DNA of 60,552 nt from Lachnospiraceae bacterium. GTDB taxonomy: Bacteria > Bacillota > Clostridia > Lachnospirales > Lachnospiraceae. This document shows, in pieces, positions 21,592 to 31,933 of this stretch. Location: NCBI GenBank assembly GCA_024696945.1, contig JAILGF010000034.1, forward strand, positions 1 to 60,552, given 5' to 3'. The notes under the pieces were generated by a model, which was given only the letters and a program-made list of their open reading frames with translations, was not told the DNA's origin and made no database searches. The position numbers and the translations under genes are program-made. Each line of letters starts with the position of its first letter. Within the stretch, counting starts at the first letter, position 1.

Positions 21592-21618
21592 GTTTAAAAA
21601 GAAAGGTAACGGAAATAT

Positions 21619-22026
21619 ATGAAAAACTTAACAATAGAAGCCCTGACAGATAACCTGCAGGCAGTTCTTGATTTCGTAGACACTGAGCTTGAAGGTGCCG
21701 ATTGTCCCATGAAAACACAGATGCAGATTGACGTGGCCGTAGAAGAGCTTTTCGTAAACGTAGCGCATTATGCTTATACACCGGCTACAGGCCAAGCGCG
21801 GATAGATATAGAGATAACCGAAGACCCTAAGAAGGTAATGATTACCATAACCGACAGCGGGATCCCGTTCGATCCCACCGCAAAGCCTGATCCTGATGTT
21901 ACGCTTTCAGCACAGGAACGTCAGATCGGCGGACTTGGCATATATATGGTAAAGAAAAGCATGGACAGCATGGATTACAGATACGAAGACGGTAAGAATA
22001 TTGTTTCTATAACCAAGACTCTTTAA
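21619..22026 (+). CDS. RsbW-like serine kinase / anti-sigma factor
   Basis: 135 aa GHKL-type ATP-binding protein. The N-box is [14 protein letters not shown], the G1 region [10 protein letters not shown] and the G2 region [17 protein letters not shown], the pattern of the HATPase_c_2 family (RsbW, SpoIIAB). Such proteins bind a sigma factor or another target and phosphorylate a STAS antagonist. It lies directly behind the SpoIIE-type phosphatase gene and 4 bp before uvrB. The sigma factor controlled and the antagonist are not in this window. The family assignment is good; action on a sigma factor is inference. Confidence 0.83.
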   Translation: MKNLTIEALTDNLQAVLDFVDTELEGADCPMKTQMQIDVAVEELFVNVAHYAYTPATGQARIDIEITEDPKKVMITITDSGIPFDPTAKPDPDVTLSAQERQIGGLGIYMVKKSMDSMDYRYEDGKNIVSITKTL

Positions 22027-22030
22027 TAAT

Positions 22031-24049
22031 ATGGACAGATTTATATTACACAGTGATTTTAAGCCTACGGGTGACCAGCCCGAGGCAATAAAGAAGCTGG
22101 TGGAGGGTTTTAAGGAGGGCAATCAGTTTGAAACCCTGCTCGGAGTTACCGGGTCGGGAAAGACATTCACTATGGCAAATGTCATAGCGGCCCTTAACAA
22201 GCCTACCATCGTTATAGCTCACAACAAAACTCTTGCGGCACAGCTCTACGGAGAGTTTAAGGAATTCTTTCCTGAGAATGCCGTGGAGTATTTTGTTTCA
22301 TATTACGACTATTATCAGCCGGAGGCATATGTCCCTTCGACTGATACTTATATTGAAAAGGATTCTGCGATAAATGACGAGATAGACCGCCTCCGCCATT
22401 CGGCGACCGCTGCTCTTGCGGAGAGGCGTGACGTTATAATCGTAGCCAGTGTATCCTGTATATACGGAATTGCAGCGCAGGAAGATTATACGGAAATGAC
22501 GTTGTCACTTCGCCCGGGTATGACTGTTGACAGGGATGCCATGATAAGACGCCTCGTTGATATGCAGTACATAAGAGACGAGATTGACTTTCACCGCGGA
22601 ACGTTTAGAGTTCGAGGCGATGTAGTGGAAGTATATCCCATCGCATCCGATGAGTATGCCTATCGCATAGAGTTTTTCGGGGACGAAGTGGATAGGATTT
22701 CACAGACCGAGGCTCTTACAGGAAAGGTTAAAGCTCTGATGGAGCATGTTATGCTGTTCCCGGCATCTCATTACGTTGTTCCCGAGGACAGGATGAAGAA
22801 GGCCATCACCAGTATAGAGGAAGAGCTTGTAGAGAGAGTTCAGTATTTTAAGGACAGGGAGAAGCTTTTAGAGGCTCAGAGGATAAGCGAAAGAACGAAT
22901 TTTGATATTGAGATGCTCAGGGAGACGGGTATCTGCTCAGGTATAGAGAATTATTCAAGACATCTTGCAGGCCTTCCTGCGGGCGCTACACCTCATACAC
23001 TTATAGAGCATTTCGGTGATGACTATCTTATGATAGTTGACGAGTCCCATATGACCATGCCGCAGTTCAGAGGAATGTTCAACGGTGACAGGGCTCGTAA
23101 GCAGGTGCTCGTGGATTACGGTTTCAGGCTTCCTTCGGCACTGGACAACAGGCCTCTGAAGTTCGATGAATTTGAATCGAAGCTCGATCAGGTAATGTTT
23201 GTTTCGGCAACACCCGGGCAGTATGAGGCTGAACATGAGCTTATGCGTACAGAGCAGGTTATCCGCCCCACGGGACTGTTAGATCCCGAGGTTGATGTCC
23301 GCCCCGCCGAGGGTCAGATAGACGATCTGATATCCGAAATAAGAAAAGAGATAAAACTGGCTCAGACTCCTGACGAAAATGGGGAGAAGCCGATTGCCGG
23401 AAAGGTTCTGGTAACAACGCTTACCAAGCGCATGGCAGAGGAGCTTACGGAATACCTAAGAGGCGCTGGTATCCGGGTAAAGTACCTTCATTCGGATGTC
23501 GATACCTTGGAACGTTCAAAAATTATCCGTGACATGCGTATGGACGTTTTTGATGTTCTTGTGGGAATAAATCTATTGAGGGAAGGACTTGATATACCTG
23601 AGGTCAGCCTTGTTGCGATACTTGATGCAGACAAGGAGGGATTCCTGCGTTCAGAGGTTTCGCTTATCCAGACAATAGGACGTGCCGCACGTAATGAGCA
23701 CGGACATGTGGTGATGTATGCGGATACCATGACGGATTCAATGAAGAACGCGATAGGGGAAACCAACCGCAGAAGGAAGATCCAATCCGAATATAACGAG
23801 AAGAACGGTATTACGCCTAAGACGATCGTAAAGAAGGTAAGGGAGCTTATAAGCATTTCGAAGAAGGTGGATAAGGATTATTACGGAATAAAGAAGGATC
23901 CTGAGTCCATGAGCAAGCAGGAGCTTGAAGCGGCAGCAGCCAAGCTTATGAAGGAAATGCAGAAGGCAGCGGCTGAACTTGAATTTGAGAAAGCTGCCGA
24001 ACTGAGAGATCATATGATGGAGATCAGAAGGAAGCTGGCAGAATCTTAA
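22031..24049 (+). CDS. uvrB: excinuclease ABC subunit B (UvrB)
   Basis: 672 aa nucleotide-excision repair helicase that takes damaged DNA from UvrA and recruits UvrC. Walker A is GVTGSGKTF near residue 40. The damage-wedging beta-hairpin region is [21 protein letters not shown]. Helicase motifs include [19 protein letters not shown] and [13 protein letters not shown] domain that binds UvrC closes the protein ([14 protein letters not shown]). The length is normal. It is separated from the RsbW-like gene by 4 bp, so it may be read from the same transcript. Confidence 0.98.
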   Translation: MDRFILHSDFKPTGDQPEAIKKLVEGFKEGNQFETLLGVTGSGKTFTMANVIAALNKPTIVIAHNKTLAAQLYGEFKEFFPENAVEYFVSYYDYYQPEAYVPSTDTYIEKDSAINDEIDRLRHSATAALAERRDVIIVASVSCIYGIAAQEDYTEMTLSLRPGMTVDRDAMIRRLVDMQYIRDEIDFHRGTFRVRGDVVEVYPIASDEYAYRIEFFGDEVDRISQTEALTGKVKALMEHVMLFPASHYVVPEDRMKKAITSIEEELVERVQYFKDREKLLEAQRISERTNFDIEMLRETGICSGIENYSRHLAGLPAGATPHTLIEHFGDDYLMIVDESHMTMPQFRGMFNGDRARKQVLVDYGFRLPSALDNRPLKFDEFESKLDQVMFVSATPGQYEAEHELMRTEQVIRPTGLLDPEVDVRPAEGQIDDLISEIRKEIKLAQTPDENGEKPIAGKVLVTTLTKRMAEELTEYLRGAGIRVKYLHSDVDTLERSKIIRDMRMDVFDVLVGINLLREGLDIPEVSLVAILDADKEGFLRSEVSLIQTIGRAARNEHGHVVMYADTMTDSMKNAIGETNRRRKIQSEYNEKNGITPKTIVKKVRELISISKKVDKDYYGIKKDPESMSKQELEAAAAKLMKEMQKAAAELEFEKAAELRDHMMEIRRKLAES

Positions 24050-24067
24050 ATTTTTATAAAATTTATA

Positions 24068-24096
24068 TTGACAACTTATCTTAATGAGGTTATAAT
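24068..24096 (+). promoter_or_regulatory. consensus sigma-A promoter before a leader ORF
   Basis: A perfect TTGACA (24068-24073), 17 bp spacer and perfect TATAAT (24091-24096). It is the best promoter in the window and drives a 36-codon ORF and, through a terminator, the ABC exporter pair. Confidence 0.88.
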
Positions 24097-24145
24097 GTGC
24101 AAAGTCGGCACATAAATAATCACAAAAAGGAAAGGAGGTAATACC

Positions 24146-24256
24146 ATGAACAATAGGAAAAATGAGTCTTTAAAAAATCTATTTGGAACATTAAATCAGA
24201 ATATTAAAAATGAATGTGGGATTACCTCGGCATATAATAATGATAAAACGCTATAA
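24146..24256 (+). CDS. 36-aa leader peptide or small protein before an ABC exporter pair
   Basis: ATG 24146 has an ideal ribosome binding site (AAAGGAGGT, 6 bp away) and lies about 43 nt after the start expected from a consensus promoter. The peptide begins MNNRKNESLKNLF and ends SAYNNDKTL; it has no signal peptide or membrane helix. A strong terminator follows 35 bp after the stop and then the two half-transporter genes. The arrangement copies B. subtilis bmrB-bmrC-bmrD, where a short translated leader controls read-through into a multidrug ABC exporter. I infer a leader peptide used for transcription attenuation; a secreted small peptide exported by the transporter is the alternative. No homologue of the peptide is recognised. 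Confidence 0.65.
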   Translation: MNNRKNESLKNLFGTLNQNIKNECGITSAYNNDKTL

Positions 24257-24291
24257 GAAGAGAATACTCTATCTTAATATGTTTTTTCACG

Positions 24292-24322
24292 GCCCGGTGT
24301 ATTTGCACACCGGGTCTTTTTA
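24292..24322 (+). terminator. terminator/attenuator between leader ORF and ABC exporter
   Basis: Stem GCCCGGTGT (24292-24300) with ACACCGGGT (24307-24315), loop ATTTGC, then TCTTTTTAT. It lies between the leader ORF and the first exporter gene (ATG 24388). No good promoter follows it, so exporter expression probably needs read-through. Confidence 0.85.
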
Positions 24323-24387
24323 TGCGCTAAAGGTTATGAAGAAGTGGATAAATTGCCGGGGTTGTAGTATAAAAGAGGTGTTTTTAC

Positions 24388-26130
24388 ATGAAGAAAAAGA
24401 GATATTATTTATTAAAATACTGGTACCTATATGTACCCGCCGTCATAGGCCTGCTCGTGAGCGAGGCGCTTGACATGGTATCCCCCATAGTTACCAAAGG
24501 AATAGTTGATGACGTTATCCGCGGAGGAAGGCAGGAGCTTCTTATGGGACTTTTGCTTGCACTCGTTGCGGTGGGCATCGGAAGAGCAGTATTCGGTTAT
24601 CTCAAAGAGTATACCTTTGACAAGACAAGTTTTGGTATTGCCTGTGAGATAAGGAAGCATCTTTTCCGCCATATCCAGAAGCTTTCGATAGGGTACTTCG
24701 ACAGCACAAATACCGGAGAGATAATGGCAAGGCTCAAGGACGATGTTGACCGTGTTCAGGCGGCATTCGGATATATCGGAATGCTTACCATACAGATGGT
24801 GGCTCATACGATCATGATCCTTTATTGTATGTTTAGGATCAGCTGGAAGCTTTCCCTTTTCCCACTCATCGCGCTTCCCATATGCGGTATATTCGCAGTG
24901 ATAATGGAGAAGAAGCTTGACAAGGTCTATGATGACATCAGCGAGGAAAATGCGGAGATGAATACCGTGGCAGAGGAAAACCTTGCGGGAGTACGTGTGG
25001 TTAAAGCCTTTGCCAGAGAGAAGTTTGAGATAAAGAAGTTCTTAAAGCATAACAAGAAGTATTATGAGCTAAACATGAAGCAGTCCAAGGTCTGGATCAA
25101 GTACAATCCTCTCTTTCAGCTGATCGGCAGTATGCTTACTCTGCTTTCGATCCTCTGGGGAGGTCTGATGGTAATCGACGGTGAGCTCACATTGGGCGAG
25201 CTGGCTGCTTTTGTGGAGTATTCCGCTAATGCGGTATGGCCTATGGAAATGCTCGGATGGCTCAGCAATGAGCTTGCGGCAGCATTCGCTTCGGAGAAGA
25301 AGCTTAAGAAGATATTTGATCAGAAGCCGGTTATTACCGATCCGGAGAATGCTGAAAATGCGGATGAAGTTTCCAAAATCCGCGGAGATGTCGAATTCAA
25401 AAACGTGTCTTTAAGTCTTGATAAAAAGGACATACTTAAGAATATCAGCTTTAAGCTTCCTGCGGGAAAGACCTTGGGCATTATGGGTGCGACGGGCTCT
25501 GGAAAGACCACGGTTGCAAATATGCTCATGCGTTTTTACGATCCCGATAAGGGCTCGGTAAAGCTTGACGGAAAGGATATCCGAGAGCTTCCGCTTTCAA
25601 GTGTAAGGGGGAGCATAGCCGGAGTTATGCAGGATGTATTCCTTTTCTCGGATACGATCAAAGAAAATATCAAAATGGGCGAAAGAAATATTGGCGATAC
25701 CGTTATTGAAAAGGCTCTCGAGTCAGCATGTGCCGATGAATTTGTGGATAAACTTGAGAGCGGTGATAATACGGTAATCGGTGAAAGGGGCGTAGGTCTT
25801 TCTGGCGGTCAGAAGCAGAGGATAAGCATGGCAAGAGCCATTGCTAAAAACAGACCGATTCTGATCCTTGACGATTCTACGTCCGCACTTGATATGGAAA
25901 CCGAGAAGCAGGTTCAGAAGAATCTGAACGATCTCGGGAAGATTACAAAGATCATCATCGCGCACCGTATCACTTCCGTCTGCAAGGCGGATGAGATTAT
26001 TGTCCTTGACAAGGGAAGGATCATAGAACGCGGAACGCATGATGAGCTTCTGAAGAAGAAGGGTTATTATTATAAGACATATGAGTTACAGATAGGAAAC
26101 GGTCCAGAGCCGGTGGGGCAATTCGCATAA
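24388..26130 (+). CDS. ABC exporter half-transporter with degenerate ATP site (BmrC-like)
   Basis: 580 aa. Six membrane helices lie in residues 13-300, with the coupling segment IGYFDSTNTGEIMARL. The nucleotide-binding domain has Walker A GATGSGKTT (367-), signature LSGGQKQR (471-475) and Walker B LILDDSTSAL, where D496 replaces the catalytic glutamate. H-loop IIAHRIT is present. Replacement of that Glu by Asp is the mark of the non-catalytic half of heterodimeric exporters such as BmrC or TM287. The partner with an intact Glu follows 168 bp downstream. The length equals that of BmrC (about 585 aa). AAAGAGGTG precedes ATG 24388. Multidrug export is the likely role; the substrate is not known. 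Confidence 0.86.
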   Translation: MKKKRYYLLKYWYLYVPAVIGLLVSEALDMVSPIVTKGIVDDVIRGGRQELLMGLLLALVAVGIGRAVFGYLKEYTFDKTSFGIACEIRKHLFRHIQKLSIGYFDSTNTGEIMARLKDDVDRVQAAFGYIGMLTIQMVAHTIMILYCMFRISWKLSLFPLIALPICGIFAVIMEKKLDKVYDDISEENAEMNTVAEENLAGVRVVKAFAREKFEIKKFLKHNKKYYELNMKQSKVWIKYNPLFQLIGSMLTLLSILWGGLMVIDGELTLGELAAFVEYSANAVWPMEMLGWLSNELAAAFASEKKLKKIFDQKPVITDPENAENADEVSKIRGDVEFKNVSLSLDKKDILKNISFKLPAGKTLGIMGATGSGKTTVANMLMRFYDPDKGSVKLDGKDIRELPLSSVRGSIAGVMQDVFLFSDTIKENIKMGERNIGDTVIEKALESACADEFVDKLESGDNTVIGERGVGLSGGQKQRISMARAIAKNRPILILDDSTSALDMETEKQVQKNLNDLGKITKIIIAHRITSVCKADEIIVLDKGRIIERGTHDELLKKKGYYYKTYELQIGNGPEPVGQFA

Positions 26131-26180
26131 TATGCAGCATGCCGCAGACGTGTTGCTCTAAGGTTTGTGCTACAGACGCA

Positions 26181-26244
26181 TAAATCGCTGATTGGCTAAT
26201 TTTGTCATCCCGAACGAATGTGAGGGATCTTTACTAGCGATTTA
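26181..26244. repeat. short inverted-repeat element between the exporter genes
   Basis: TAAATCGCT (26181-26189) and its exact complement AGCGATTTA (26236-26244) bracket a core with GTCATCCCGA and GAGGGATCTTT. The core resembles the repeat at 14541-14600, as if both belong to one dispersed family. It sits in the 168-bp gap between two genes that should be co-expressed. No target duplication was made out. Confidence 0.55.
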
Positions 26245-26298
26245 CAGGGTTAATGGGTATTAAATTTCCTATGGATATAGAAAGTGAGATGGTGAAAT

Positions 26299-28233
26299 AT
26301 GCCAAGAAATTCAACGAAGCAGGATGAGCAGTCCGTAAACGTCAGCAAATCACGGACGCTGTACAGACTGTTCAGATACCTGCTTGATTACAGGGGGAGG
26401 ATCGTTATAGTATTTTTGCTGATGGGCATGACAACGGCTATATCGATTATTAATCCTCTGATCATAGAAAGAATAATAAATGTACATATTGCAGATGGGA
26501 ATATCAAGGGAGTTATTTCCTTGAGCATTCTGGGAGTATTGCTGAACATTACCATGATAATGCTGATAAAACTCAGAATGTATATCATGGCGATTATTTC
26601 AAATGAGGTTCTGGTTAAGATAAGGCAGCAGCTTTACGAGCATATCCAGACCTTGGGATTTAAGTTCTTTGACAGCCGCCCCACGGGCAAGATCCTTTCG
26701 AGGATCATGGGTGACGTCAATTCATTAAAGGACGTTCTTATGAACAGCGTTACCACACTTATTCCCGATGCCATAACCGTTATCGCGGTTGTTGTGATAA
26801 TGCTTGTGAAGAATCCGAAGCTCGGCGCGGCTTCACTCTGGAGCCTTCCTATCATGATGATAGCAATTTTCATAAACGAGGGCAAGGCACATAAGTGCTG
26901 GCAGCTTTTCAGGAAGAAGAATTCAAATCTGAACGCATTCATTCATGAGGATGTTGCGGGTATCAGGGTTATACAAAGTCTTAATGCCGAAAAGGAGACC
27001 GAGGAGACCTTTGATGAGCTGGTAAACGAGCACAGACGCAGCTTCAACAAAGCCTGCATGTTCTCTGATTTCCTATGGCCCATCATTGATCTGTCATGGT
27101 CGGCAGGCCTTATTGCCATGTATTACATGGGTATGGTTATTGTAGGTGCCGGACAGGTTCCGGTCGGAACGCTTGTCGCATTTGGCTCTTACATTGGTAT
27201 GTTCTGGCAGCCTATAATGAACCTCAGCAACTATTTTAACCAGATGATCACAAACGTTGCAGGTGCTGAAAGAGTTTTTGAAATTCTTGATACTAAGCCC
27301 GAATTGAGTGACAACGATGACGCTATAATTCCCGAGGACATAAAAGGCGAGGTCTGCTTTGAGGACGTGAGCTTTGATTACGATGACGATGTTCCCGTTG
27401 CTTCGGATATTGAAGAGGATGCTGACGAGGGCGACTCCGACGGATGGAGTGTTTTAAGGGAAAGGGCTGCTTCAGGTATCGAAAACTCGAGCGAAACCGA
27501 AAAGAACAATCCTCATACCTCGGTTGTCATGGCAGGCTCTGAAACCCAGATGTGCAAGGTACTCAACAACGTGAGCTTCAAGGTCAAGCCCGGAGAGACC
27601 GTTGCACTTGTAGGGCCCACCGGAGCCGGAAAGAGCACCATTGTTAATCTTATTGCAAGGTTTTACGATGTATGCTCAGGAAGGATCCTTATAGACGGAA
27701 ATGATGTGCGCGATCTGAACATGGAATTTTTGAGGAGCAGACTGGGTGTAATGACTCAGGACAACTTTCTGTTCACCGGAACGGTAAGGGAAAATATCAG
27801 ATACGGAAGGCTTAACGCTACCGATGAGGAAATAGAGGCAGCAGCAAAAGCGGTAAATGCCCATGATTTCATCATGAAGATGGAAAAGGGATACGATACG
27901 GAGCTTAAGGAGCGCGGTGCCGGTCTTTCTGCAGGACAGAAGCAGCTTATCGCTTTTGCCAGGACCTTTGTATCGGATCCTTCGATACTTATATTGGATG
28001 AGGCTACTTCGAGCATTGACACTCATACGGAACAGCTTGTTCAGAAGGGAATCGAGACTCTTCTTAAAGGCAGGACCAGCTTTGTTATTGCCCATCGTCT
28101 TTCAACCGTAAAGAATGCCGACAGGATATTCGTGGTTGATAAGGGTGGAATTGTTGAATCCGGTTCTCCCGCAGAACTTATGGCTCGCAAGGGCGAATAC
28201 TACAAGCTATGGACCGCTCAGGCAGCAGTATAA
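26299..28233 (+). CDS. ABC exporter half-transporter with intact catalytic Glu and acidic insert (BmrD-like)
   Basis: 644 aa. Six membrane helices lie in residues 30-320, with coupling segment [18 protein letters not shown]. The nucleotide-binding domain has Walker [10 protein letters not shown] (439-), a signature LSAGQKQL that departs from LSGGQ, and Walker [12 protein letters not shown] with the catalytic Glu. Together with the Asp-variant partner upstream this makes one working and one degenerate ATP site, as in BmrCD. An extra acidic stretch of about 55 residues (about 362-418, rich in D/E/S) interrupts the start of the ATPase domain between the first beta strand and Walker A; this is unusual. 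The start is ATG 26299 with a weak GATGGTG upstream. Confidence 0.86.
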   Translation: MPRNSTKQDEQSVNVSKSRTLYRLFRYLLDYRGRIVIVFLLMGMTTAISIINPLIIERIINVHIADGNIKGVISLSILGVLLNITMIMLIKLRMYIMAIISNEVLVKIRQQLYEHIQTLGFKFFDSRPTGKILSRIMGDVNSLKDVLMNSVTTLIPDAITVIAVVVIMLVKNPKLGAASLWSLPIMMIAIFINEGKAHKCWQLFRKKNSNLNAFIHEDVAGIRVIQSLNAEKETEETFDELVNEHRRSFNKACMFSDFLWPIIDLSWSAGLIAMYYMGMVIVGAGQVPVGTLVAFGSYIGMFWQPIMNLSNYFNQMITNVAGAERVFEILDTKPELSDNDDAIIPEDIKGEVCFEDVSFDYDDDVPVASDIEEDADEGDSDGWSVLRERAASGIENSSETEKNNPHTSVVMAGSETQMCKVLNNVSFKVKPGETVALVGPTGAGKSTIVNLIARFYDVCSGRILIDGNDVRDLNMEFLRSRLGVMTQDNFLFTGTVRENIRYGRLNATDEEIEAAAKAVNAHDFIMKMEKGYDTELKERGAGLSAGQKQLIAFARTFVSDPSILILDEATSSIDTHTEQLVQKGIETLLKGRTSFVIAHRLSTVKNADRIFVVDKGGIVESGSPAELMARKGEYYKLWTAQAAV

Positions 28234-28250
28234 TCCGGAGACAAAAATGG

Positions 28251-28279
28251 TTGTTTTTATTCCATCTGTGTGATAGAAT
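28251..28279 (+). promoter_or_regulatory. sigma-A promoter of uvrA
   Basis: TTGTTT (28251-28256), 17 bp, TAGAAT (28274-28279), about 35 bp before the uvrA ATG at 28314. It falls inside an apparent in-frame 5' extension of uvrA and argues against the extended start. Confidence 0.6.
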
Positions 28280-28313
28280 AATTGAAAAATCGGAAAGCAA
28301 CAGGTATTTATTA

Positions 28314-31157
28314 ATGAGCACGGATATGGTAAAGAATTACATAAAGATAAGGGGCGCCAAGGAGAATAATCTTAAAAACCTGAGCGTTGATATACCAAGG
28401 GACAGCTTTGTGGTACTTACCGGTCTTTCGGGATCGGGTAAGTCCTCGCTGGCTTTTGATACGATTTACGCCGAGGGACAGAGAAGGTACATGGAGTCCC
28501 TTTCTTCCTATGCCCGCCAGTTCTTGGGCATGATGGAGAAGCCCGATGTCGAATCGATAGAGGGGCTTCCGCCTGCCATTTCGATAGACCAGAAATCGAC
28601 CAATCATAACCCGAGATCGACTGTCGGGACCGTTACCGAGATTTACGATTATTATCGTCTTTTGTATGCGAGGATCGGCATACCTCATTGCCCCAACTGT
28701 GGCAAGGAGATAAAGAGGCAGACCGTTGACCAGATGGTGGATGAGATTATGAGTCTTCCGGAGGGCACAAGGATACAGCTTTTATCCCCAGTTGTACGCG
28801 GCAGGAAGGGTGAGCATACAAAGATTTTCGAGCAGGCAAGGCGCAGCGGATACGTGAGAGTATCCGTTGACGGACATATGTATGACCTGAGCGAAGAGAT
28901 AAAACTTGAGAAAAACAACAAACACAACATTTCAGTGATTGTTGACAGACTAGTTGTAAAGGAAGGCATTGAAAAGAGACTCTCCGATTCACTTGAGAGC
29001 AGTCTGAAGCTTGGCGGAGGGCTTACGGTATGTGAGGTTTTAGGAGACGAGCATTCAGAAATAACTCTCAGCCAGAATTTCTCCTGCCCCGATTGTGGGA
29101 TAAGTGTGGAAGAATTCGAACCGAGAACATTCTCTTTCAACAACCCCTTCGGTGCATGCCCGGAGTGTTCGGGACTCGGAAGCAGGCAGGAATTCAGCCT
29201 TGACCTCATTATTCCGAACCAGAACATGAGCATTATAGAAAAAGATGCCATCACCATGCCCGGCTGGAAGTCGCTTCCGGACAAGGGTTCTTATGGGCGC
29301 GTCATACTTGATGCTCTGGCAAAGGAATATAAAATTGATCTTTCAAAACCCTTCAATAAACTCAGTGAACGCGACAGGAATCTTATCCTGTACGGAACCG
29401 AGGGGAGAAGGCTGAACGTTTATTATAAGGGAAGTCACAGCGAGGGTACCTTTGATACTGCTTTCGACGGTATAATGGGAAATATTAAACGCAGATACCG
29501 TGAATCTTCGGAAAGCGCTAGGCAGGAATACGAGCAGTACATGCAGATAATACCCTGCGAGTCATGCAAGGGTAAAAGGCTAAAGAAAGAGGCTCTTGCG
29601 GTGACTGTCGGAGGAAAGAACATTTCCGAGGTGACAGACCTTCCTATAGTTGATCTGGCAGAGTTCATGAAGGACCTTGAACTTACCGAAATGCAGAAGA
29701 AGATAGGCCGCTTGATCTTAAAAGAAATTAACGCCAGAATAGGCTTCCTTATTGAGGTCGGACTTGATTATCTGACTCTTTCACGTGCAACTGCCTCTCT
29801 TTCGGGAGGCGAGGCACAGCGTATAAGGCTTGCCACACAGATAGGTTCCGGACTCGTGGGCGTGGCATATATCCTTGACGAACCCAGCATAGGCCTTCAT
29901 CAGAGGGACAACGGCAAGCTGATAAAGGCGCTGAAGGACCTGAAGGATCTTGGAAATTCGCTTATCATCGTTGAGCATGACGAGGATACCATGAGGGCTG
30001 CGGACTGCATTATTGATATAGGTCCGGGAGCCGGTTCGGGCGGCGGAGAAGTGGTCGCGATAGGAACCGCGGATGAGATATCGAAGAATCCGAAGTCCAT
30101 TACGGGAGCTTACTTAAGCGGCAAGATGAGTATACCTGTACCGGAAAAGAGAAGAAAACCGAACGGTTTTCTGACTATAAAAGGCGCAAGGGAGAATAAC
30201 CTTAAAAATATTGATGTTAATATTCCTTTGGGAGTATTTACCTGTATTACAGGTGTTTCGGGTTCGGGCAAGAGCTCGCTTATTACGGAAATACTTTATA
30301 AGAGGCTTGCAAGGGATCTGAACAGGGCTCGCACGATCATTCCCGGAAAGCATGACGATATTCTGGGAATGGACAAGCTTGACAAGGTAATAGATATAGA
30401 CCAGTCGCCGATAGGAAAAACTCCCAGGTCAAATCCCGCAACCTATACAGGTGCGTTCGATCTTATAAGGGATCTTTTTGCATCAACAGTTGATGCTAAG
30501 ACAAAGGGATATACCAAGGGACGTTTCAGCTTTAACGTTAAGGGCGGAAGATGTGAGGCCTGCTCAGGTGACGGTATTATAAAGATTGAAATGAATTTCC
30601 TGCCGGATATCTACGTTCCCTGCGAGGTATGTCAGGGAAAGAGATACAACAGGGATACTCTTGATGTTAGATATAGGGGAAAGAACATCTACGAAGTGCT
30701 CGAGATGCCGATCGAAGAGGCGGTAAAATTCTTCGAAAATGTTCCGTCCATTAGGAGAAAGATAGAGACGCTGAATGAGGTTGGTCTAGGATACTTAAAG
30801 CTCGGACACCCGTCAACATCACTTTCGGGTGGCGAGGCACAGCGTGTAAAGCTTGCTACGGAGCTTAGCAAGAGAAGCACCGGAAAGACGATCTATATCC
30901 TTGATGAGCCGACCACGGGACTTCATTTTGACGATGTCAAGAAGCTGATAGATATCCTTGATCGTCTGACCGCAAGCGGAAATACCGTTGTTGTTATCGA
31001 GCACAACCTGGATGTGATTAAGTGCGCCGATTATATAATCGATATCGGACCGGAAGGCGGAGACAAGGGTGGTACCATTGTGGCCGAGGGAACTCCGGAA
31101 AAGATTGCCAAGGATAAGAAATCATTTACGGGAGAATTCCTAAAGAAACTTTTATAA
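28314..31157 (+). CDS. uvrA: excinuclease ABC subunit A (UvrA)
   Basis: 947 aa damage-recognition ATPase of nucleotide excision repair. It has two ABC-type ATPase halves: Walker [13 protein letters not shown] and [11 protein letters not shown], signatures [12 protein letters not shown] and [12 protein letters not shown], and Walker [14 protein letters not shown] and [12 protein letters not shown]. Zinc-binding cysteine pairs include [20 protein letters not shown] and [16 protein letters not shown]. The start is set at ATG 28314 (ATG 28326 is close behind) because the longer frame runs into the previous gene, contains the promoter and adds 35 residues absent from UvrA proteins. uvrB lies 4 kb upstream and uvrC 7 kb downstream. 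Confidence 0.97.
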   Translation: MSTDMVKNYIKIRGAKENNLKNLSVDIPRDSFVVLTGLSGSGKSSLAFDTIYAEGQRRYMESLSSYARQFLGMMEKPDVESIEGLPPAISIDQKSTNHNPRSTVGTVTEIYDYYRLLYARIGIPHCPNCGKEIKRQTVDQMVDEIMSLPEGTRIQLLSPVVRGRKGEHTKIFEQARRSGYVRVSVDGHMYDLSEEIKLEKNNKHNISVIVDRLVVKEGIEKRLSDSLESSLKLGGGLTVCEVLGDEHSEITLSQNFSCPDCGISVEEFEPRTFSFNNPFGACPECSGLGSRQEFSLDLIIPNQNMSIIEKDAITMPGWKSLPDKGSYGRVILDALAKEYKIDLSKPFNKLSERDRNLILYGTEGRRLNVYYKGSHSEGTFDTAFDGIMGNIKRRYRESSESARQEYEQYMQIIPCESCKGKRLKKEALAVTVGGKNISEVTDLPIVDLAEFMKDLELTEMQKKIGRLILKEINARIGFLIEVGLDYLTLSRATASLSGGEAQRIRLATQIGSGLVGVAYILDEPSIGLHQRDNGKLIKALKDLKDLGNSLIIVEHDEDTMRAADCIIDIGPGAGSGGGEVVAIGTADEISKNPKSITGAYLSGKMSIPVPEKRRKPNGFLTIKGARENNLKNIDVNIPLGVFTCITGVSGSGKSSLITEILYKRLARDLNRARTIIPGKHDDILGMDKLDKVIDIDQSPIGKTPRSNPATYTGAFDLIRDLFASTVDAKTKGYTKGRFSFNVKGGRCEACSGDGIIKIEMNFLPDIYVPCEVCQGKRYNRDTLDVRYRGKNIYEVLEMPIEEAVKFFENVPSIRRKIETLNEVGLGYLKLGHPSTSLSGGEAQRVKLATELSKRSTGKTIYILDEPTTGLHFDDVKKLIDILDRLTASGNTVVVIEHNLDVIKCADYIIDIGPEGGDKGGTIVAEGTPEKIAKDKKSFTGEFLKKLL

Positions 31158-31214
31158 TACGATGTTAAAGATTATAAAGCTATTTGAGTGTGACTTAAAA
31201 AGGCATTGAGACTT

Positions 31215-31243
31215 TTGACTGTGGTATCGGTTTGAGTTAAAAC
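31215..31243 (+). promoter_or_regulatory. possible promoter of the HD nucleotidase gene
   Basis: TTGACT (31215-31220), 17 bp, TAAAAC (31238-31243), 49 bp before ATG 31292. The -10 box is weak, so this is tentative. Confidence 0.35.
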
Positions 31244-31291
31244 AGGGTTTTGAGCCAAGTTTTGTAATGTAAAAATGTATGGAGAACGAGT

Positions 31292-31879
31292 ATGGATAAA
31301 AGCAATTTCTTTGCCATGATGTCAAGAATGAAATACATTGACAGATGGGCACTTATGAGAAATTCATATACGGAAAATATAAGTGAACATTCCCTTGAGG
31401 TGAGCATTCTTACTCATGCCCTTTGTGTTATCGGAAACAAGAGGCTGGGAAAGACACTTGATGCCGAAAAAGCGGTGCTGGTGGCTCTTTACCACGATGC
31501 TTCGGAAATCATTACCGGGGATATGCCAACTCCCATAAAGTACCTGAATAAGGATATCAAGGGAGCCTTTAAGGATATAGAGGCACAGGCCTGCAACAGG
31601 CTTCTTGACATGCTGCCTGAGGATATGAAGGAATCCTACAGAGAGATATTCTTCCCTGATGATTCCCTCGTATATGAGTTGAAGCTTGTAAAGGCTGCGG
31701 ATAAGCTTTCGGCACTTATCAAATGCATCGAAGAAGAGAAGATGGGCAACATGGAATTCAGGAGCGCCGGAAAAACATTGGAAAAATCCGTTAAGGATAT
31801 GGCACTTAAGGAAGCCGATATTTTCATGGAGGAATTCCTTCCCGCATACCATCTGACCCTTGATGAACTAAATTCATAG
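31292..31879 (+). CDS. HD-domain 5'-nucleotidase (YfbR-like)
   Basis: 195 aa HD phosphohydrolase of the YfbR/HDDC2 family, which removes phosphate from deoxynucleoside 5'-monophosphates. The N-terminal signature MSRMKYIDRWALMRNSY is typical of YfbR. The metal-binding residues lie in SEHSLEVSIL, LYHDASEIITGD (the HD pair) and the later KAADKLSALIKC. The length is normal. TATGGAGAAC precedes the ATG. It is transcribed alone: 134 bp separate it from uvrA, and a new promoter follows it. Confidence 0.88.
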   Translation: MDKSNFFAMMSRMKYIDRWALMRNSYTENISEHSLEVSILTHALCVIGNKRLGKTLDAEKAVLVALYHDASEIITGDMPTPIKYLNKDIKGAFKDIEAQACNRLLDMLPEDMKESYREIFFPDDSLVYELKLVKAADKLSALIKCIEEEKMGNMEFRSAGKTLEKSVKDMALKEADIFMEEFLPAYHLTLDELNS

Positions 31880-31893
31880 TAATGAAAAATTAG

Positions 31894-31922
31894 TTGACCG
31901 TAACTGTGAATTATTGTATAAT
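31894..31922 (+). promoter_or_regulatory. sigma-A promoter before the structured leader of the PfkB-family gene
   Basis: TTGACC (31894-31899), 17 bp, TATAAT (31917-31922). The expected start near 31929 lies five bases before the perfect inverted repeat that opens the structured element. Confidence 0.8.
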
Positions 31923-31933
31923 ATGTCCTAAGA

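Noticed and set aside
24210..24473. 87-codon ORF across the exporter leader
   Set aside because: It crosses the leader-ORF terminator and the start of the ABC gene, and has no ribosome binding site; the shorter ORF at 24146 has one.
28209..28313. 35-codon N-terminal extension of uvrA
   Set aside because: It overlaps the end of the ABC gene, contains a sigma-A promoter and is absent from UvrA proteins; ATG 28314 is preferred.
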